A stretch of DNA of 64,000 nt from Thauera sp. JM12B12 (GTDB lineage Bacteria > Pseudomonadota > Gammaproteobacteria > Burkholderiales > Rhodocyclaceae): positions 1,798,001 through 1,862,000 of the forward strand of contig NZ_CP154859.1 in NCBI RefSeq assembly GCF_039614725.1. Direction: 5' to 3'. Made by a program: the position numbers and the translations under genes. How positions within the stretch are numbered: the stretch's first letter is position 1; the number at the start of each line of letters is the position of its first letter. Under the pieces are notes generated by a model, which saw nothing but the letters and a program-made list of their open reading frames with translations, was not told the DNA's origin and searched no databases. This document shows, piece by piece, positions 7,688 to 16,887 of the stretch.

Positions 7688-9367
7688 ATGGACCGCCCGG
7701 CAGCTGCCTCCATCTCCGCAAGCTTGCCCCGGCCGCGGCTCTTCGAGGCGCGGGAGGCCCCGCTCGCGACCCTCGATCGCCTGCCGCGCAGCCTGTGGCT
7801 GGGCGGGCTGACCCATGCTGCGGGCGAGCTGGTGCCGCGGCTGGAAGCGCTCGAGGCCTGGCGGATGGCGTTGCTGCGCGGGGCCCTGCCGCCACCGACG
7901 CCGGGCTGGCCCGCCGCCATGGGCGCGGGCCGGCTCGCGTGCGGAATGGACGTCCAGCCGGCTGGCGAACCCCACTCCGCCCTGGACCGCGAACTGCGCG
8001 CAGTCTTCGCCACGCTCGAGCTGCCCGCGTACTGTGCCGGCCGCGACGAGCTCGCCGACACCGTCCTGCAAGGCCTGCTCTTCCACCTCGATCTCGTCGT
8101 CGACTACCGCGACCGCGGCGCGTCGGTGCGCGAGGCAGAGGCGATGGCGGTGGCCGCGTTCGCCGACGACTGGCGCGAGCGCTGCGGCGAGCTCGACGAG
8201 CTGATCGCGGCCTTCGGTGATCTCGGCGACCTGATGAAGAACACCCGTTGGGATGCGCTTCGCGGCCTGCTGCGCAGCAGCGAGTGGCGCGAGGTGGTGC
8301 GAATCCGCGCGCTCATCGAACGCTTGCCGGAGCTGGTGCGGATCATTCGCGCGCTTGGCCGCAGCGCGCCCAGCGAGGATGAGGCGGTGCTGAGCCAGGC
8401 GCTGCAGCCGCTTCCGTCCCCGGCACAGCGCGCGCGCACCGTCGCCCGCCGTCTGCGCGTGCCCGACATGCCGGGCGAGACGCGCGGCGTGCATCGATCC
8501 GGGCGGGTGGCGCGCATGCTGCCCGCGGAGGCGATGTTGCTCGGCCATCCGCAGCTGCGCCTGGTCTGGCATGCGCGCCATGCCGAGCGCACGCTGCTCA
8601 CCTACGAGGACGACGATCGGCTGCAGGAGGTACGCCGCGCGCGCGCCTCGGCGCTGCGCCCCGATCTGCGTCCGGCGCCGGGACGACGCCTGGAGGCCGG
8701 CCCGATGCTGATCTGCGTGGACACCTCCGGCTCGATGCAGGGCGGCGCCGAAGCGGTGGCGAAGGCGGTGGTGCTCGAGGCGGTGCGTTGCGCGCATGCC
8801 GAGGGTCGTGCATGCCACGTTTTCGCCTTCGGCGGACCGGACGAGGTGGTGGAGATGGCCCTCGGCGTCGACGTCGAGGGCGTGCAGCGCCTGGCGCGTT
8901 TCCTCGGCCAGAGCTTTGGCGGCGGTACCGACATCTGCGCGCCGCTCGAGCGTGCGCTCGCCCGGCTCGAGGAGGCCGAGTGGCAGCGGGCGGACCTGCT
9001 CATCGCGTCCGATGGCGAGTTCGGGGCCACGCCGGTGCTTGCCGACCGCGTCGACGCAGCCCGCCGTGCGCGCGGGCTGCGCGTGCAGGGCATCCTGATC
9101 GGCGATCGGGAGACGATCGGGTTGCTCGAACTCGCGGACGACATCCACTGGGTGCGCGACTGGCGACGCTACGGCCACGCGGGCGACGGCGCCGCGTCGC
9201 GTGGCGAGGGTCTCGAGGTCGGCGGTTCCCCGGTGCACTCGCGCAGCCTGACTGCGACCTATTTCCCGGGCGCCTTGCGCAATGCCGAGAACCGCGCCCG
9301 CACGCTCAGCCCGGAGGCCGCGGCTGCAGCGGTGCGCGCCGGGCAACGCCGAGGAGATCTGCCGTGA
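7688..9367 (+). CDS. viaA: ViaA-type VWA-domain protein
   Basis: 559 residues from the ATG at 7688, 19 bases after the AAA+ gene; the frame is open further upstream but only as a shadow of ravA. The N-terminal two thirds are helical. The C-terminal third is a von Willebrand A domain with the MIDAS motif DTSGSMQGG and a later GGTDICAPL. ViaA is the partner of RavA, and its VWA domain is thought to present a metal-dependent binding surface. The gene order ravA-viaA is as in enterobacteria. Its stop overlaps the GTG start of the next gene (GTGA), so a third protein is translationally coupled here, which the E. coli operon lacks. Confidence 0.87.
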   Translation: MDRPAAASISASLPRPRLFEAREAPLATLDRLPRSLWLGGLTHAAGELVPRLEALEAWRMALLRGALPPPTPGWPAAMGAGRLACGMDVQPAGEPHSALDRELRAVFATLELPAYCAGRDELADTVLQGLLFHLDLVVDYRDRGASVREAEAMAVAAFADDWRERCGELDELIAAFGDLGDLMKNTRWDALRGLLRSSEWREVVRIRALIERLPELVRIIRALGRSAPSEDEAVLSQALQPLPSPAQRARTVARRLRVPDMPGETRGVHRSGRVARMLPAEAMLLGHPQLRLVWHARHAERTLLTYEDDDRLQEVRRARASALRPDLRPAPGRRLEAGPMLICVDTSGSMQGGAEAVAKAVVLEAVRCAHAEGRACHVFAFGGPDEVVEMALGVDVEGVQRLARFLGQSFGGGTDICAPLERALARLEEAEWQRADLLIASDGEFGATPVLADRVDAARRARGLRVQGILIGDRETIGLLELADDIHWVRDWRRYGHAGDGAASRGEGLEVGGSPVHSRSLTATYFPGALRNAENRARTLSPEAAAAAVRAGQRRGDLP

Positions 9368-10206
9368 GCTTCGCCGCCGACCTCGTCTCCGCGCTCGAAC
9401 GTGCCATCGCCGGCCAGCCGGTGCCGCGCGTGCGCGCGCTCCATCTGCCGCCTCCCGAGGCCGCGGCCTCCAAGAACGGAGAGTTCTGCGCGCTCGAACT
9501 GGACGACGGCGCACTCGGGATCTCCTATGTGCTGCTCGGCGACACGCTTGCACAGCTCGCGAGCGGACACGGGGCGCAGCAGCTTGCCGGCATGGACGCG
9601 CTCACCCTTGCGCGCGCCTTCGCCGCGCCGCCCGGCGCTGGCGCGGAGGCCGGGATCCAGCGCACGCTGGGTTTTGCCGCCGCCAATGCGTTGTCGCGCA
9701 CGGTCATGGAGCGCATGGGCTTCGCGCCGCCGCGCGCGGGCGACTCGATCGGGGGAATCGATCCGCAGCCTGGCGACCATCTGGGCATGGTCGGGCTGTT
9801 TTCGCCGCTCCTGAAGCAGGTCACCGCCGCCGGCGCGCGCCTCACCGTGGTCGAGCTCAATCCCGAGTACGTGGGCCACTACGACGCCTACCGCGTGACC
9901 CTGGATGCAGCGGCGCTCGAGGACTGCAACAAGGTGTTGTCGACCAGCACCATCCTGCTCAACCACACCGTCGATGACATCCTCGCGCATTGCCGCCGTG
10001 CCGACCGCATCGTGCTGATCGGACCCAGCGCCGGCTGCCTGCCGGACCCGCTGTTCATGCGCGGCGTCACCGTGGTCGGCGGCAGCTGGATCACCGACCG
10101 CCAGGGCTTCATCGATGCCCTCCGTCGCGGCGAATCCTGGAGCGCCTTCGCATACAAGTTCGCGCTCACCGCAGGCGACTGGCCGGGCCTGCCGTCCGGG
10201 CGTTGA
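9364..10206 (+). CDS. DUF364/DUF4213 (putative heavy-metal chelation) protein
   Basis: 280 residues. The GTG start overlaps the viaA stop (GTGA), which fixes the start. The N-terminal part resembles DUF4213. The C-terminal part has the Rossmann-like DUF364 fold: GMVGLFSPLL, a beta strand ending VVELNP, a STSTILLNHTVDDIL segment and VLIGPSAGCLPDPLF. Family members are annotated as possible heavy-metal-chelation proteins and often sit near metal or molybdenum genes, but the biochemical role is unproven. Tight coupling to ravA-viaA suggests it acts with that ATPase, perhaps in metal-centre maturation (inference). Confidence 0.8.
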   Translation: MSFAADLVSALERAIAGQPVPRVRALHLPPPEAAASKNGEFCALELDDGALGISYVLLGDTLAQLASGHGAQQLAGMDALTLARAFAAPPGAGAEAGIQRTLGFAAANALSRTVMERMGFAPPRAGDSIGGIDPQPGDHLGMVGLFSPLLKQVTAAGARLTVVELNPEYVGHYDAYRVTLDAAALEDCNKVLSTSTILLNHTVDDILAHCRRADRIVLIGPSAGCLPDPLFMRGVTVVGGSWITDRQGFIDALRRGESWSAFAYKFALTAGDWPGLPSGR

Positions 10207-10220
10207 AGGGCGCCGGCGCC

Positions 10221-10535
10221 ATGGCCTCGATCTTCGACATCCTCGCCGAGCAGCGCATCCTCGATGCACTGCGCAGCGGCGACTTCGACAATCTGCCCGG
10301 CGCGGGGCGACCGCTGGTGTTCGACGACGAACTCTTCGTCTCGCCCGAGCAGCGCATGGTCAATCACATCCTGCGCAACGCCGGCTTCACGCCTCCGGAG
10401 ATCGGCCTGCGCAAGGAGATCGCTGCGCTGCGGGCCGAGATCGAGGCGCTCGCCGAGAGCGACGCGCGCCGCCGCGCGCTGCGCCGGCGGCTGGCGATGC
10501 TGATCATTCAGTTGCAGGAGATGAGCCGGGGGTAG
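10221..10535 (+). CDS. DUF1992 (DnaJ-homologue subfamily C member 28-like) protein
   Basis: 104 residues, the usual size of bacterial DUF1992 proteins. The family core is visible: AEQRILDALRSGDFDNLPGAG near the N-terminus (the conserved G.GKPL-type turn reads GAGRPL), then NHILRNAGF.PPEI.LRKEI and a charged coiled tail. In eukaryotes this domain occurs in DNAJC28, but bacterial copies lack a J domain and their function is unknown. It starts 14 bases after the DUF364 gene, making it the last gene of the DUF2237-ravA-viaA-DUF364 run. The following gene converges on it from the minus strand. Confidence 0.88.
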   Translation: MASIFDILAEQRILDALRSGDFDNLPGAGRPLVFDDELFVSPEQRMVNHILRNAGFTPPEIGLRKEIAALRAEIEALAESDARRRALRRRLAMLIIQLQEMSRG

Positions 10536-10570
10536 GGAAGCGTCTCACGTGAAAGGGGCGACCGGTCGGG

Positions 10571-11275
10571 TCAGAAATCCGCCTCGATGCGCTGGCCGGT
10601 CTCGGGGTCGATGTACCAGCCCTTCGATTCGACCAGCACCGAGCGCCCGTCGATGATGCGGTTCTGCACGCGCCGCTCGCAGAAATCTCCTCCCACCATG
10701 TCATCTTCATCCGTGGTGTAGGCGTTGCCCCACTCGTCGCGCTTGAACGGATAGCTCCGACCGTTTCTCACCTCCCAGGCCACCATCAGCGTCTTCGGGT
10801 GGATGCGGAACTTGAGTATGAGCGAGCCTTTGTATTTGCGGATCCGGTCCAGGACCTCGTCCGGAATGCGCTCGGCGACCGGGACGGTGACGTCGAGGAT
10901 CGGGGTGCCGTCGTAGGCGGGTTCCCGGATGCCGCCGCGCCTCCGCGAATCCTCGGAATATCTGACCAATCGCAGCGTCTTCGGTACGACAAGTTGGTCG
11001 CCGGCAGAACCGCCACCATATCCAGAGGTTTTCGCGCCTTTATTGAAGACTCCGGCGGCAAAGAGCAGACCCGACTCAAGGTAAAGTGCGACGCCAGCCT
11101 CCTCCTTGAACGCGTCGATGCGCTTCTCTCCGCCACGTATGCCGCGGAATTTGTAACGCAATGCACCGTCCAGGTCGTTTGCTACTGCAGGGTCAGCTTG
11201 ATCCGAATGGCAGCTGGTGAGCAGTGCGGGTAGAGCGGGCAGCGACTTTAGGATACGTCTGCGATGATGATTCAT
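10571..11275 (-). CDS. Lipoprotein, probable immunity partner of the Rhs toxin
   Basis: 234 residues with a short basic N-terminus and a lipobox LLTSC (lipidated Cys at residue 22), so it should be anchored in the envelope facing the periplasm. I recognise no named domain. The ATG lies one base after the stop of the Rhs gene (TGAGATG), with a GGGAG inside the end of that gene as ribosome binding site, so the two are translated together. Its base composition is visibly lower in GC than the flanking genes and matches the Rhs tip. Known immunity proteins of Tle1-type phospholipase effectors are periplasmic lipoproteins. Position, lipobox and composition together suggest an immunity role, but this is not proven. 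Confidence 0.6.
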   Translation of the reverse strand: MNHHRRRILKSLPALPALLTSCHSDQADPAVANDLDGALRYKFRGIRGGEKRIDAFKEEAGVALYLESGLLFAAGVFNKGAKTSGYGGGSAGDQLVVPKTLRLVRYSEDSRRRGGIREPAYDGTPILDVTVPVAERIPDEVLDRIRKYKGSLILKFRIHPKTLMVAWEVRNGRSYPFKRDEWGNAYTTDEDDMVGGDFCERRVQNRIIDGRSVLVESKGWYIDPETGQRIEADF

Positions 11276-11276
11276 C

Positions 11277-14200
11277 TCAACGATCTCCCGCGAACACGTA
11301 GCCGTGTTCGAGCAACCAGTTCAAGTAGGCGGGCATGTCTACTGTCCCGGTTGCGTTGCTTGGACTGGAATGCATTGGCGCGCCCTGAAGGCCGCCGATG
11401 CTGTTCGTCGGTAAGGTCAATGCCTCAACGTTGTCCGGGCGGCGAGGCAGATAGCTGATGAACTGGTGGGTCTCGGCGCTGACCATACTGCGGTTGTCCC
11501 GGCCTTCTGCGCCACCAAAGGTCTGAGTTCGTTGTGTCCCGCCGCCCAGCCCACCATGAACCTGGCGGTCCTCCAGTGCGTAAGTACGCGTAATCAAACG
11601 TGGTCGATCGCCATTGAGCACTTCAAACGTCGGCGGTCCATCCCGCGGGTCGCCAAAGCGGATCACGTTGCTTTGGTCGTGGACCAATGGGGTGCCCAAG
11701 TCAATGGGGCGCAGCTGCTTCAGATTCATCGCCACGCCTGCGAGCTGCGCCTGCGCAACCATCCAGTTCAGCGCCACCGACGCTAAACCATCGTCATCTC
11801 CATAGCCGCCACCGATGTCGGCGTGTGCGCCGATGAATCCACGTTCGATGCGCACTTGGCCGATCCGGTTTGTGCTGGCACCAATGCTTTCGAGTTGAAA
11901 GCCTCCGTAGTGGTTGTCATCCGGCAGGTTTATACGCGTGTCATCCCAGAAAAGAAAATTTCCAGGCGCTGTCCAGAATGCATCGGAGCCAGCCGGCGCG
12001 CTTCGGTATTCGTTCAAAGCAACCGCCTGCGCGACGTAGGAAAATTCGGCGGGAATGCTCAGGTCGTAGGCCACATGGCTGCGGTTCGTGGACAATACGG
12101 TGTCGAACAGGCCCATGAAGCGGAAGTTGACCCGTTGGCAGGCGGCGACAGGTCGGGAATCCTTGATTTGGAGCGAGCCATCGCGGTCATGCTTGAAGTA
12201 GAGATACCACCCGTCTCTGGTCGCTGACGCCAGCCGATTGGCAAAGTGGCGCGCCTGAGCAGCGCCGCGGCTGAAGCCGATAATGTCTATGTTCATCACC
12301 GTTTCGTCGTCGAAGCCATCTGCTTCCTCGTTGGCATACAGGATCATCCGCTGAACGCGGTCCGGGCCGGAGTAATTGCCGCCGCGATCGGGAATCACTC
12401 CGACATCGTAGGTTCGCGAGATGATATCGCCGTACGTGTCGCGCCCGGCGTGGTCAGTACCTACTCCTGTGACATAGCGGGCTGCGCCGTCGTTGTAGGC
12501 ATCTCGAAAATTTACGACGTTGCTAAGCGTGTTCCCTTTCTTGCTCAGCCACGTCGGATCATCGCTGTTGTCCGTCCCGTCGAACGCGAACAGGATCAAC
12601 CCCTCCGGATCCACATTCCGCAATGGATTGAACGCGACGTAGGCGTACGGATTCGGCCCGTCCGGCGTGCCGAGCGGGTCGGGCGTGAGGTACTGGCCCG
12701 CTTCGGGGTCGTAGTAGCGCGCACGGTTGTAGTGCAGTCCGGTCTCGGCGTCGAAGACCTGGCCGGGGAGGCGCAGATCCAGAGTGAAGTCCCGCGACTC
12801 GATGGTGGCGGCGCCGAAGGGGGCGTAGCGGGCGCGCCAGAGCACCCGGCCGCTGGCGTCGGTGGCGAGTTCGGGCGCGCCGAGGTGGTTGCCGTGCAGC
12901 CAGACGATGCGCTCGGGAGCCGTGAAGGCCGTGCGGAGCAGACCGAGGAACTCGCCCGTGACCTGCGTCGCGAAGCCTCGGGCGGGCTGCGCCGGCACCG
13001 CGCCCTGCGGGGTGTCGATAACGGCGAGTGGCAGGTCGGCAAGCCAGATGAACTGGCGCAGGATGCGGCCGTCGGCGTCGAGTTCGGCCAGGGGCTGGTG
13101 GTGCTCGTCGTAGATCGTGTGCGTCGTGCGCGCGCCGACCTGCCGCGTGTTGCGCAGGCCGCGGTGGTCGTAGCGGTAGCGGGCGAGCACGCGGCCATGC
13201 GCGCGGACTTCGGCAAGGCGGCCGCGGGCGTCCCAGCGGTATTCGCGCTCGCCCCAGCGCTCGGGCTGGCCGCTCGCGGTGTATGGGGCGGCCGTCGAGG
13301 GCGCCGACGCAGACGACTCGGAGGCGGGCAGTTCGGAGGTGGGCAGGTGGGATGTAGAGGGGCGTGTGGAAGGGGCCGTGCGCCGATGCGTGCCGGACTC
13401 GAAGCGAAGGGTTTCGGTGCCGGCGATCAGTTCCTGCTGCGAGCGGACGCCCTGCTGGCTGAGCACGCGGCGTTGGGTGGCGTCGTAGGCGAATCGCCAG
13501 ACGGTCTCCTGCGCGGGCGCGAGGCCATCGACCTGCGCGCGAACGGAGGCCAGCAGGCGACCGTGCCGGTCGTAGGCGTGCCCGCTGGCACTGGGCCGCG
13601 CGCCTTCGGCAGCCGCGCGCTGGCGGCTGTTCAGGAGATTGCCGCGCACATCCCAGAGGTAGCGGTGATCGAGGAGTGCCGCCGGATCGTCCTCGAGGCC
13701 GAGGGCGCCGAGTAGGGCGGGGTCATCCGCCGGGCTGGCTGCGGGCCGCGCGCGCGCCTCGGGACGAGGCTCAGGAAGTTGAGCATGCGCCGGCGCGATG
13801 CCCAGGAGGTGCTCGGCGATCTCCCGCGTGCTGCGGCCGAGCCATTGCAGCGGGGACGCTGTCGCGGTCGGGAGCCCTTGCGGCCCGATGCGTCGATGCA
13901 CGATGCGCGCGAGCACGCCCTCGCGGCTGCGCTGGTAGAGCGTGTGGATGCGATTGCCGCTGACATGGCTGCGCAGTCCGGCGAGGTCGCGCTCGAAACC
14001 TTGCGCAATGATCCGTTCGCCTTCCCACGGCCTGCCTGAGCGCGCGCGCGTCAGCGCCACGACCTGCCCCTGTCCGTTGCGCGCGTAGCGCAGGCGGCTG
14101 CCGTCGGGGAGCGTGGTGGCGACGAGTTGCCCGCGCGCGTCGTGCTCGTAGCGGGTGACGATGCTCAACTCGCCGCGTTCGGTGGGCAGGGTGACGACGC

Positions 14201-16871
14201 GTGCGCTGCGCAGCCCGCGGGCGTCATATTCGTAGCGTTCGCGCTGGGTGGGGTGCGCGAGCGCGACGAGGCGGCCGCCCGCGTAGGCCCATTGCGTCTC
14301 CTCGACGGCGCCGCTACGCGCATCGGTGATGCGCTGGCGCACGATGCGGCCCCCGCTGTCGTAGTCGTAGCGAGCGTGGTTGGCGCGGGCGTCGCGCATG
14401 GCCACGAGGCGGTCGAGGGCGTCGTATTCATGCAGCACGATTCCGCTATCGGGGCTGCGTCGCCACACGACGCGGCCGAAATCGTCGCGGAGGTGGCGGA
14501 CGGCGTCGGTGGGAGCCGTGCCGTCGGCGCCCGCCGCAGGCGAGGGTCGCGCGGGGTGGACGAGGCCGTCGGCGTCGATCGCATGCTGCAGCTGTCCGTC
14601 CGCGTCGTAGTGCCAGCGGCGGCCGCGGCCGGCGTTGTCATGCACCGAGACGAGTCGGCCCTGTGCGTCGTAGTGCAGGGACTCGGCCTGCTCGAGGCGC
14701 GCGCTGCGCCGGCTGCGCTCCACCATCCGCCCTTCGCCGTCGTAGCGGAAGCTGTGCAGGATGCCGAGGGCGGTGGCGTGCCAGCGCAGGCGGCCGCGCT
14801 CGTCCCAGGCCTGGAGCCAGTTCGCCGCCGGCGCCGAGGCGTTGCGTGCGGCCACCGGGCGGCCGAGCGCGTCGTAGTCCAGGTGCTGCGCATGGCCAGT
14901 GCCCGGCCCCGGGCCCGCCTGGTGCAAGGCCGTCGGCTGCAGGCGCAGGTTATAGGTGTAGCGCGTGACGACGCCTTCCTCATTGCGCACGGCCGCCAGA
15001 GCGCCGGTTGCGGGGTCTTGCTCGAGTGTGCTGCGCCGCCCCCCGGGCAGGGTGAGCGCGGTGAGGTGGTTTCCTTGCGCATCCCATTCGAGACGCGTGA
15101 CGTCGGAGTCGGAGGGCGAACCTGCAGGACCATTCGGCAGTGGTCCGTCGGCGGCGGTGAGCAGCGAGCGGCCGTTGATCCGCGTGTAGGTGAAGCTGCT
15201 GCTGCGCTCGATCGGCGTCGCCAGCCCGGGGTCGGCGACGGGTTCGCCCGCGGCATCGAGCGGACTGAACCCGCGCTCCACCATCCGCGTGACCTGGCCA
15301 GTCTCGTTGTAGCCGAGCTGCAGCCGGTGCTCGCGCCCCCGGACCACGCTGGGGCGTGCGACGAGCACGGGGCTGGGCGAATCGCCCGCGTACTCGTAGC
15401 GCGCCAGCAGCTGCTCGGGCTGTGGCTTGCCGCCGACGAAGGCCTGGATCGTGCTGCGCAGCACGCGGCCGCGGTGATCGCGCAACAGGCCGGTGGCCAG
15501 GAGCGGCTGGCCGGCAGGATCGAGCCGCGTAACGCGGATAAGCCGGCCGTGCGCGTCGTGGCTGTAGCGCACGTTGGTCTCGCCGCAGCGCGTGCAGCCA
15601 GGACCGATCGCCTCCACGACGCGAGGTTCGCCATGGATGCGGGTGTGGCGGTAGAGGGTGCGCTGGCCGAGGCTGTTGGTGAGCACGGTGCGATCCGCGG
15701 CGATGAATTCGAGATCGACCTGCTCGGTGCCGGTGCCCGGCCGGGGCTGGCCGGAAGCCTCGAGCGTGCGCGGCAGGCCGGGCACGCTCATGATCGCGCG
15801 CCCGGCGAGGTCGTAGGCGTAGGTCGAGAGCCGCTGCGTGTCGGCTTCGCCCGCGCTGTGGGCAGATGGCGTGGCCGTGAGGGAGATTCCGGTCAGATGG
15901 TGTGGCCAGGCCGGCGCGGATTCGCCGCGCTCGGCGCCGTAGTGGTAGCTCCGGACGGTGCCGTCGGGGTGCTTGACGGCAAGCAGGTTGCTTAGCCCGG
16001 GAAGTGCGCGCTCGTTCTGGTGCGCGTAGCTGAAGCGGCCGAGCGGCGTCGTGATCGCGACCACGCCGCGGAACCCGCGGCTGCTGCGTGGGGCGTACTC
16101 GAAACTCAGGCTGCGCCCCTGCGGGTCGGTGACCTTGACGAGGGCGCCATCCGGTCCGCGCATGAGGCTGAGGAATTCGCCGGTAGGCATGCGGATCTGC
16201 ACCAGCCTGCCGTGCCTGTCGAAGTCGAGTTCGCGCCCCTCGGGCCAGGTCCAGCGATAGCCGCCCGCGTGCTTGCCGGTGCCGGTCGCAAGCGCCTGCA
16301 CCTGGCCGCGCGCGGGGTCGGCGTGGCGGTAGCGTTGCGGTCGCTCGCCATCCGGGGCGAACACCAGGCGTGTGCCGTCTGCCTGAACGATGTGCACCTG
16401 CGCCCCGCGCACGGACAGCTCGGTCTCGTACGACAGCCGCCAGCCGCGCCCCAGCAAGCCGAGCGGCGCCTCGGTGTCCGCCTGGGCGCTGTTGTAGTGG
16501 CGCACGATCTCGATGCCGAGCACCCCGGGCAGCGCGGGCAGGTCCGTTTCGCGCTGGTACTTGTTGCCGGTGATGACGTCGATCGGATTGCCCGCGCTGC
16601 GGTCCACGCCGTCCGGGTCTTGCTGGCTTGCGGGGGGCGGCTTGTCGCAGGGGTGCGCGGCGGTCGGATCGCCGCCGTCGCGCGGCGCACAGGCTGCGGG
16701 CGACACGCTCGACGCTGGCAAGGACCGGGTCGCCCACGCCGAAGGAGCGGGGCTACCTGCAGAAAGCTCGGCAGCGCTGGCTGCGGGGAGGGCGAGCAGC
16801 AGGCTCATCAGGCCGTGGGCCAGGAGGCCGCGGGCGTGTGCGCTGCGAAGGCGTTCTGGCGCGAGGGGCAT
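11277..16871 (-). CDS. Rhs-repeat protein with signal peptide and C-terminal Tle1-like (DUF2235) lipase domain
   Basis: 1864 residues. The N-terminus looks like a Sec signal peptide (basic start, hydrophobic GLMSLLLALPAASA, cleavage near residue 34). An N-terminal Rhs-associated segment (GNPIDVITGNKYQ) follows, then many YD/Rhs repeats. The conserved Rhs core end is DPLGTPDGPNPYAYV followed by NPLRNVDPEGL (D1421-L1425), the usual boundary before a variable toxin. The tip (about 1426-1864) is a DUF2235 alpha/beta hydrolase: FDGTDN (D1431), nucleophile motif GFSRG (S1534) and HADIGGGY. This is the Tle1 phospholipase-type arrangement seen in type VI effectors, but no VgrG, PAAR or T6SS gene is nearby. 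It starts 16 bases after the DUF192-TadE gene on the same strand. Confidence 0.88.
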   Translation of the reverse strand: MPLAPERLRSAHARGLLAHGLMSLLLALPAASAAELSAGSPAPSAWATRSLPASSVSPAACAPRDGGDPTAAHPCDKPPPASQQDPDGVDRSAGNPIDVITGNKYQRETDLPALPGVLGIEIVRHYNSAQADTEAPLGLLGRGWRLSYETELSVRGAQVHIVQADGTRLVFAPDGERPQRYRHADPARGQVQALATGTGKHAGGYRWTWPEGRELDFDRHGRLVQIRMPTGEFLSLMRGPDGALVKVTDPQGRSLSFEYAPRSSRGFRGVVAITTPLGRFSYAHQNERALPGLSNLLAVKHPDGTVRSYHYGAERGESAPAWPHHLTGISLTATPSAHSAGEADTQRLSTYAYDLAGRAIMSVPGLPRTLEASGQPRPGTGTEQVDLEFIAADRTVLTNSLGQRTLYRHTRIHGEPRVVEAIGPGCTRCGETNVRYSHDAHGRLIRVTRLDPAGQPLLATGLLRDHRGRVLRSTIQAFVGGKPQPEQLLARYEYAGDSPSPVLVARPSVVRGREHRLQLGYNETGQVTRMVERGFSPLDAAGEPVADPGLATPIERSSSFTYTRINGRSLLTAADGPLPNGPAGSPSDSDVTRLEWDAQGNHLTALTLPGGRRSTLEQDPATGALAAVRNEEGVVTRYTYNLRLQPTALHQAGPGPGTGHAQHLDYDALGRPVAARNASAPAANWLQAWDERGRLRWHATALGILHSFRYDGEGRMVERSRRSARLEQAESLHYDAQGRLVSVHDNAGRGRRWHYDADGQLQHAIDADGLVHPARPSPAAGADGTAPTDAVRHLRDDFGRVVWRRSPDSGIVLHEYDALDRLVAMRDARANHARYDYDSGGRIVRQRITDARSGAVEETQWAYAGGRLVALAHPTQRERYEYDARGLRSARVVTLPTERGELSIVTRYEHDARGQLVATTLPDGSRLRYARNGQGQVVALTRARSGRPWEGERIIAQGFERDLAGLRSHVSGNRIHTLYQRSREGVLARIVHRRIGPQGLPTATASPLQWLGRSTREIAEHLLGIAPAHAQLPEPRPEARARPAASPADDPALLGALGLEDDPAALLDHRYLWDVRGNLLNSRQRAAAEGARPSASGHAYDRHGRLLASVRAQVDGLAPAQETVWRFAYDATQRRVLSQQGVRSQQELIAGTETLRFESGTHRRTAPSTRPSTSHLPTSELPASESSASAPSTAAPYTASGQPERWGEREYRWDARGRLAEVRAHGRVLARYRYDHRGLRNTRQVGARTTHTIYDEHHQPLAELDADGRILRQFIWLADLPLAVIDTPQGAVPAQPARGFATQVTGEFLGLLRTAFTAPERIVWLHGNHLGAPELATDASGRVLWRARYAPFGAATIESRDFTLDLRLPGQVFDAETGLHYNRARYYDPEAGQYLTPDPLGTPDGPNPYAYVAFNPLRNVDPEGLILFAFDGTDNSDDPTWLSKKGNTLSNVVNFRDAYNDGAARYVTGVGTDHAGRDTYGDIISRTYDVGVIPDRGGNYSGPDRVQRMILYANEEADGFDDETVMNIDIIGFSRGAAQARHFANRLASATRDGWYLYFKHDRDGSLQIKDSRPVAACQRVNFRFMGLFDTVLSTNRSHVAYDLSIPAEFSYVAQAVALNEYRSAPAGSDAFWTAPGNFLFWDDTRINLPDDNHYGGFQLESIGASTNRIGQVRIERGFIGAHADIGGGYGDDDGLASVALNWMVAQAQLAGVAMNLKQLRPIDLGTPLVHDQSNVIRFGDPRDGPPTFEVLNGDRPRLITRTYALEDRQVHGGLGGGTQRTQTFGGAEGRDNRSMVSAETHQFISYLPRRPDNVEALTLPTNSIGGLQGAPMHSSPSNATGTVDMPAYLNWLLEHGYVFAGDR

Positions 16872-16887
16872 GTGGGCGAGGTCGTGG

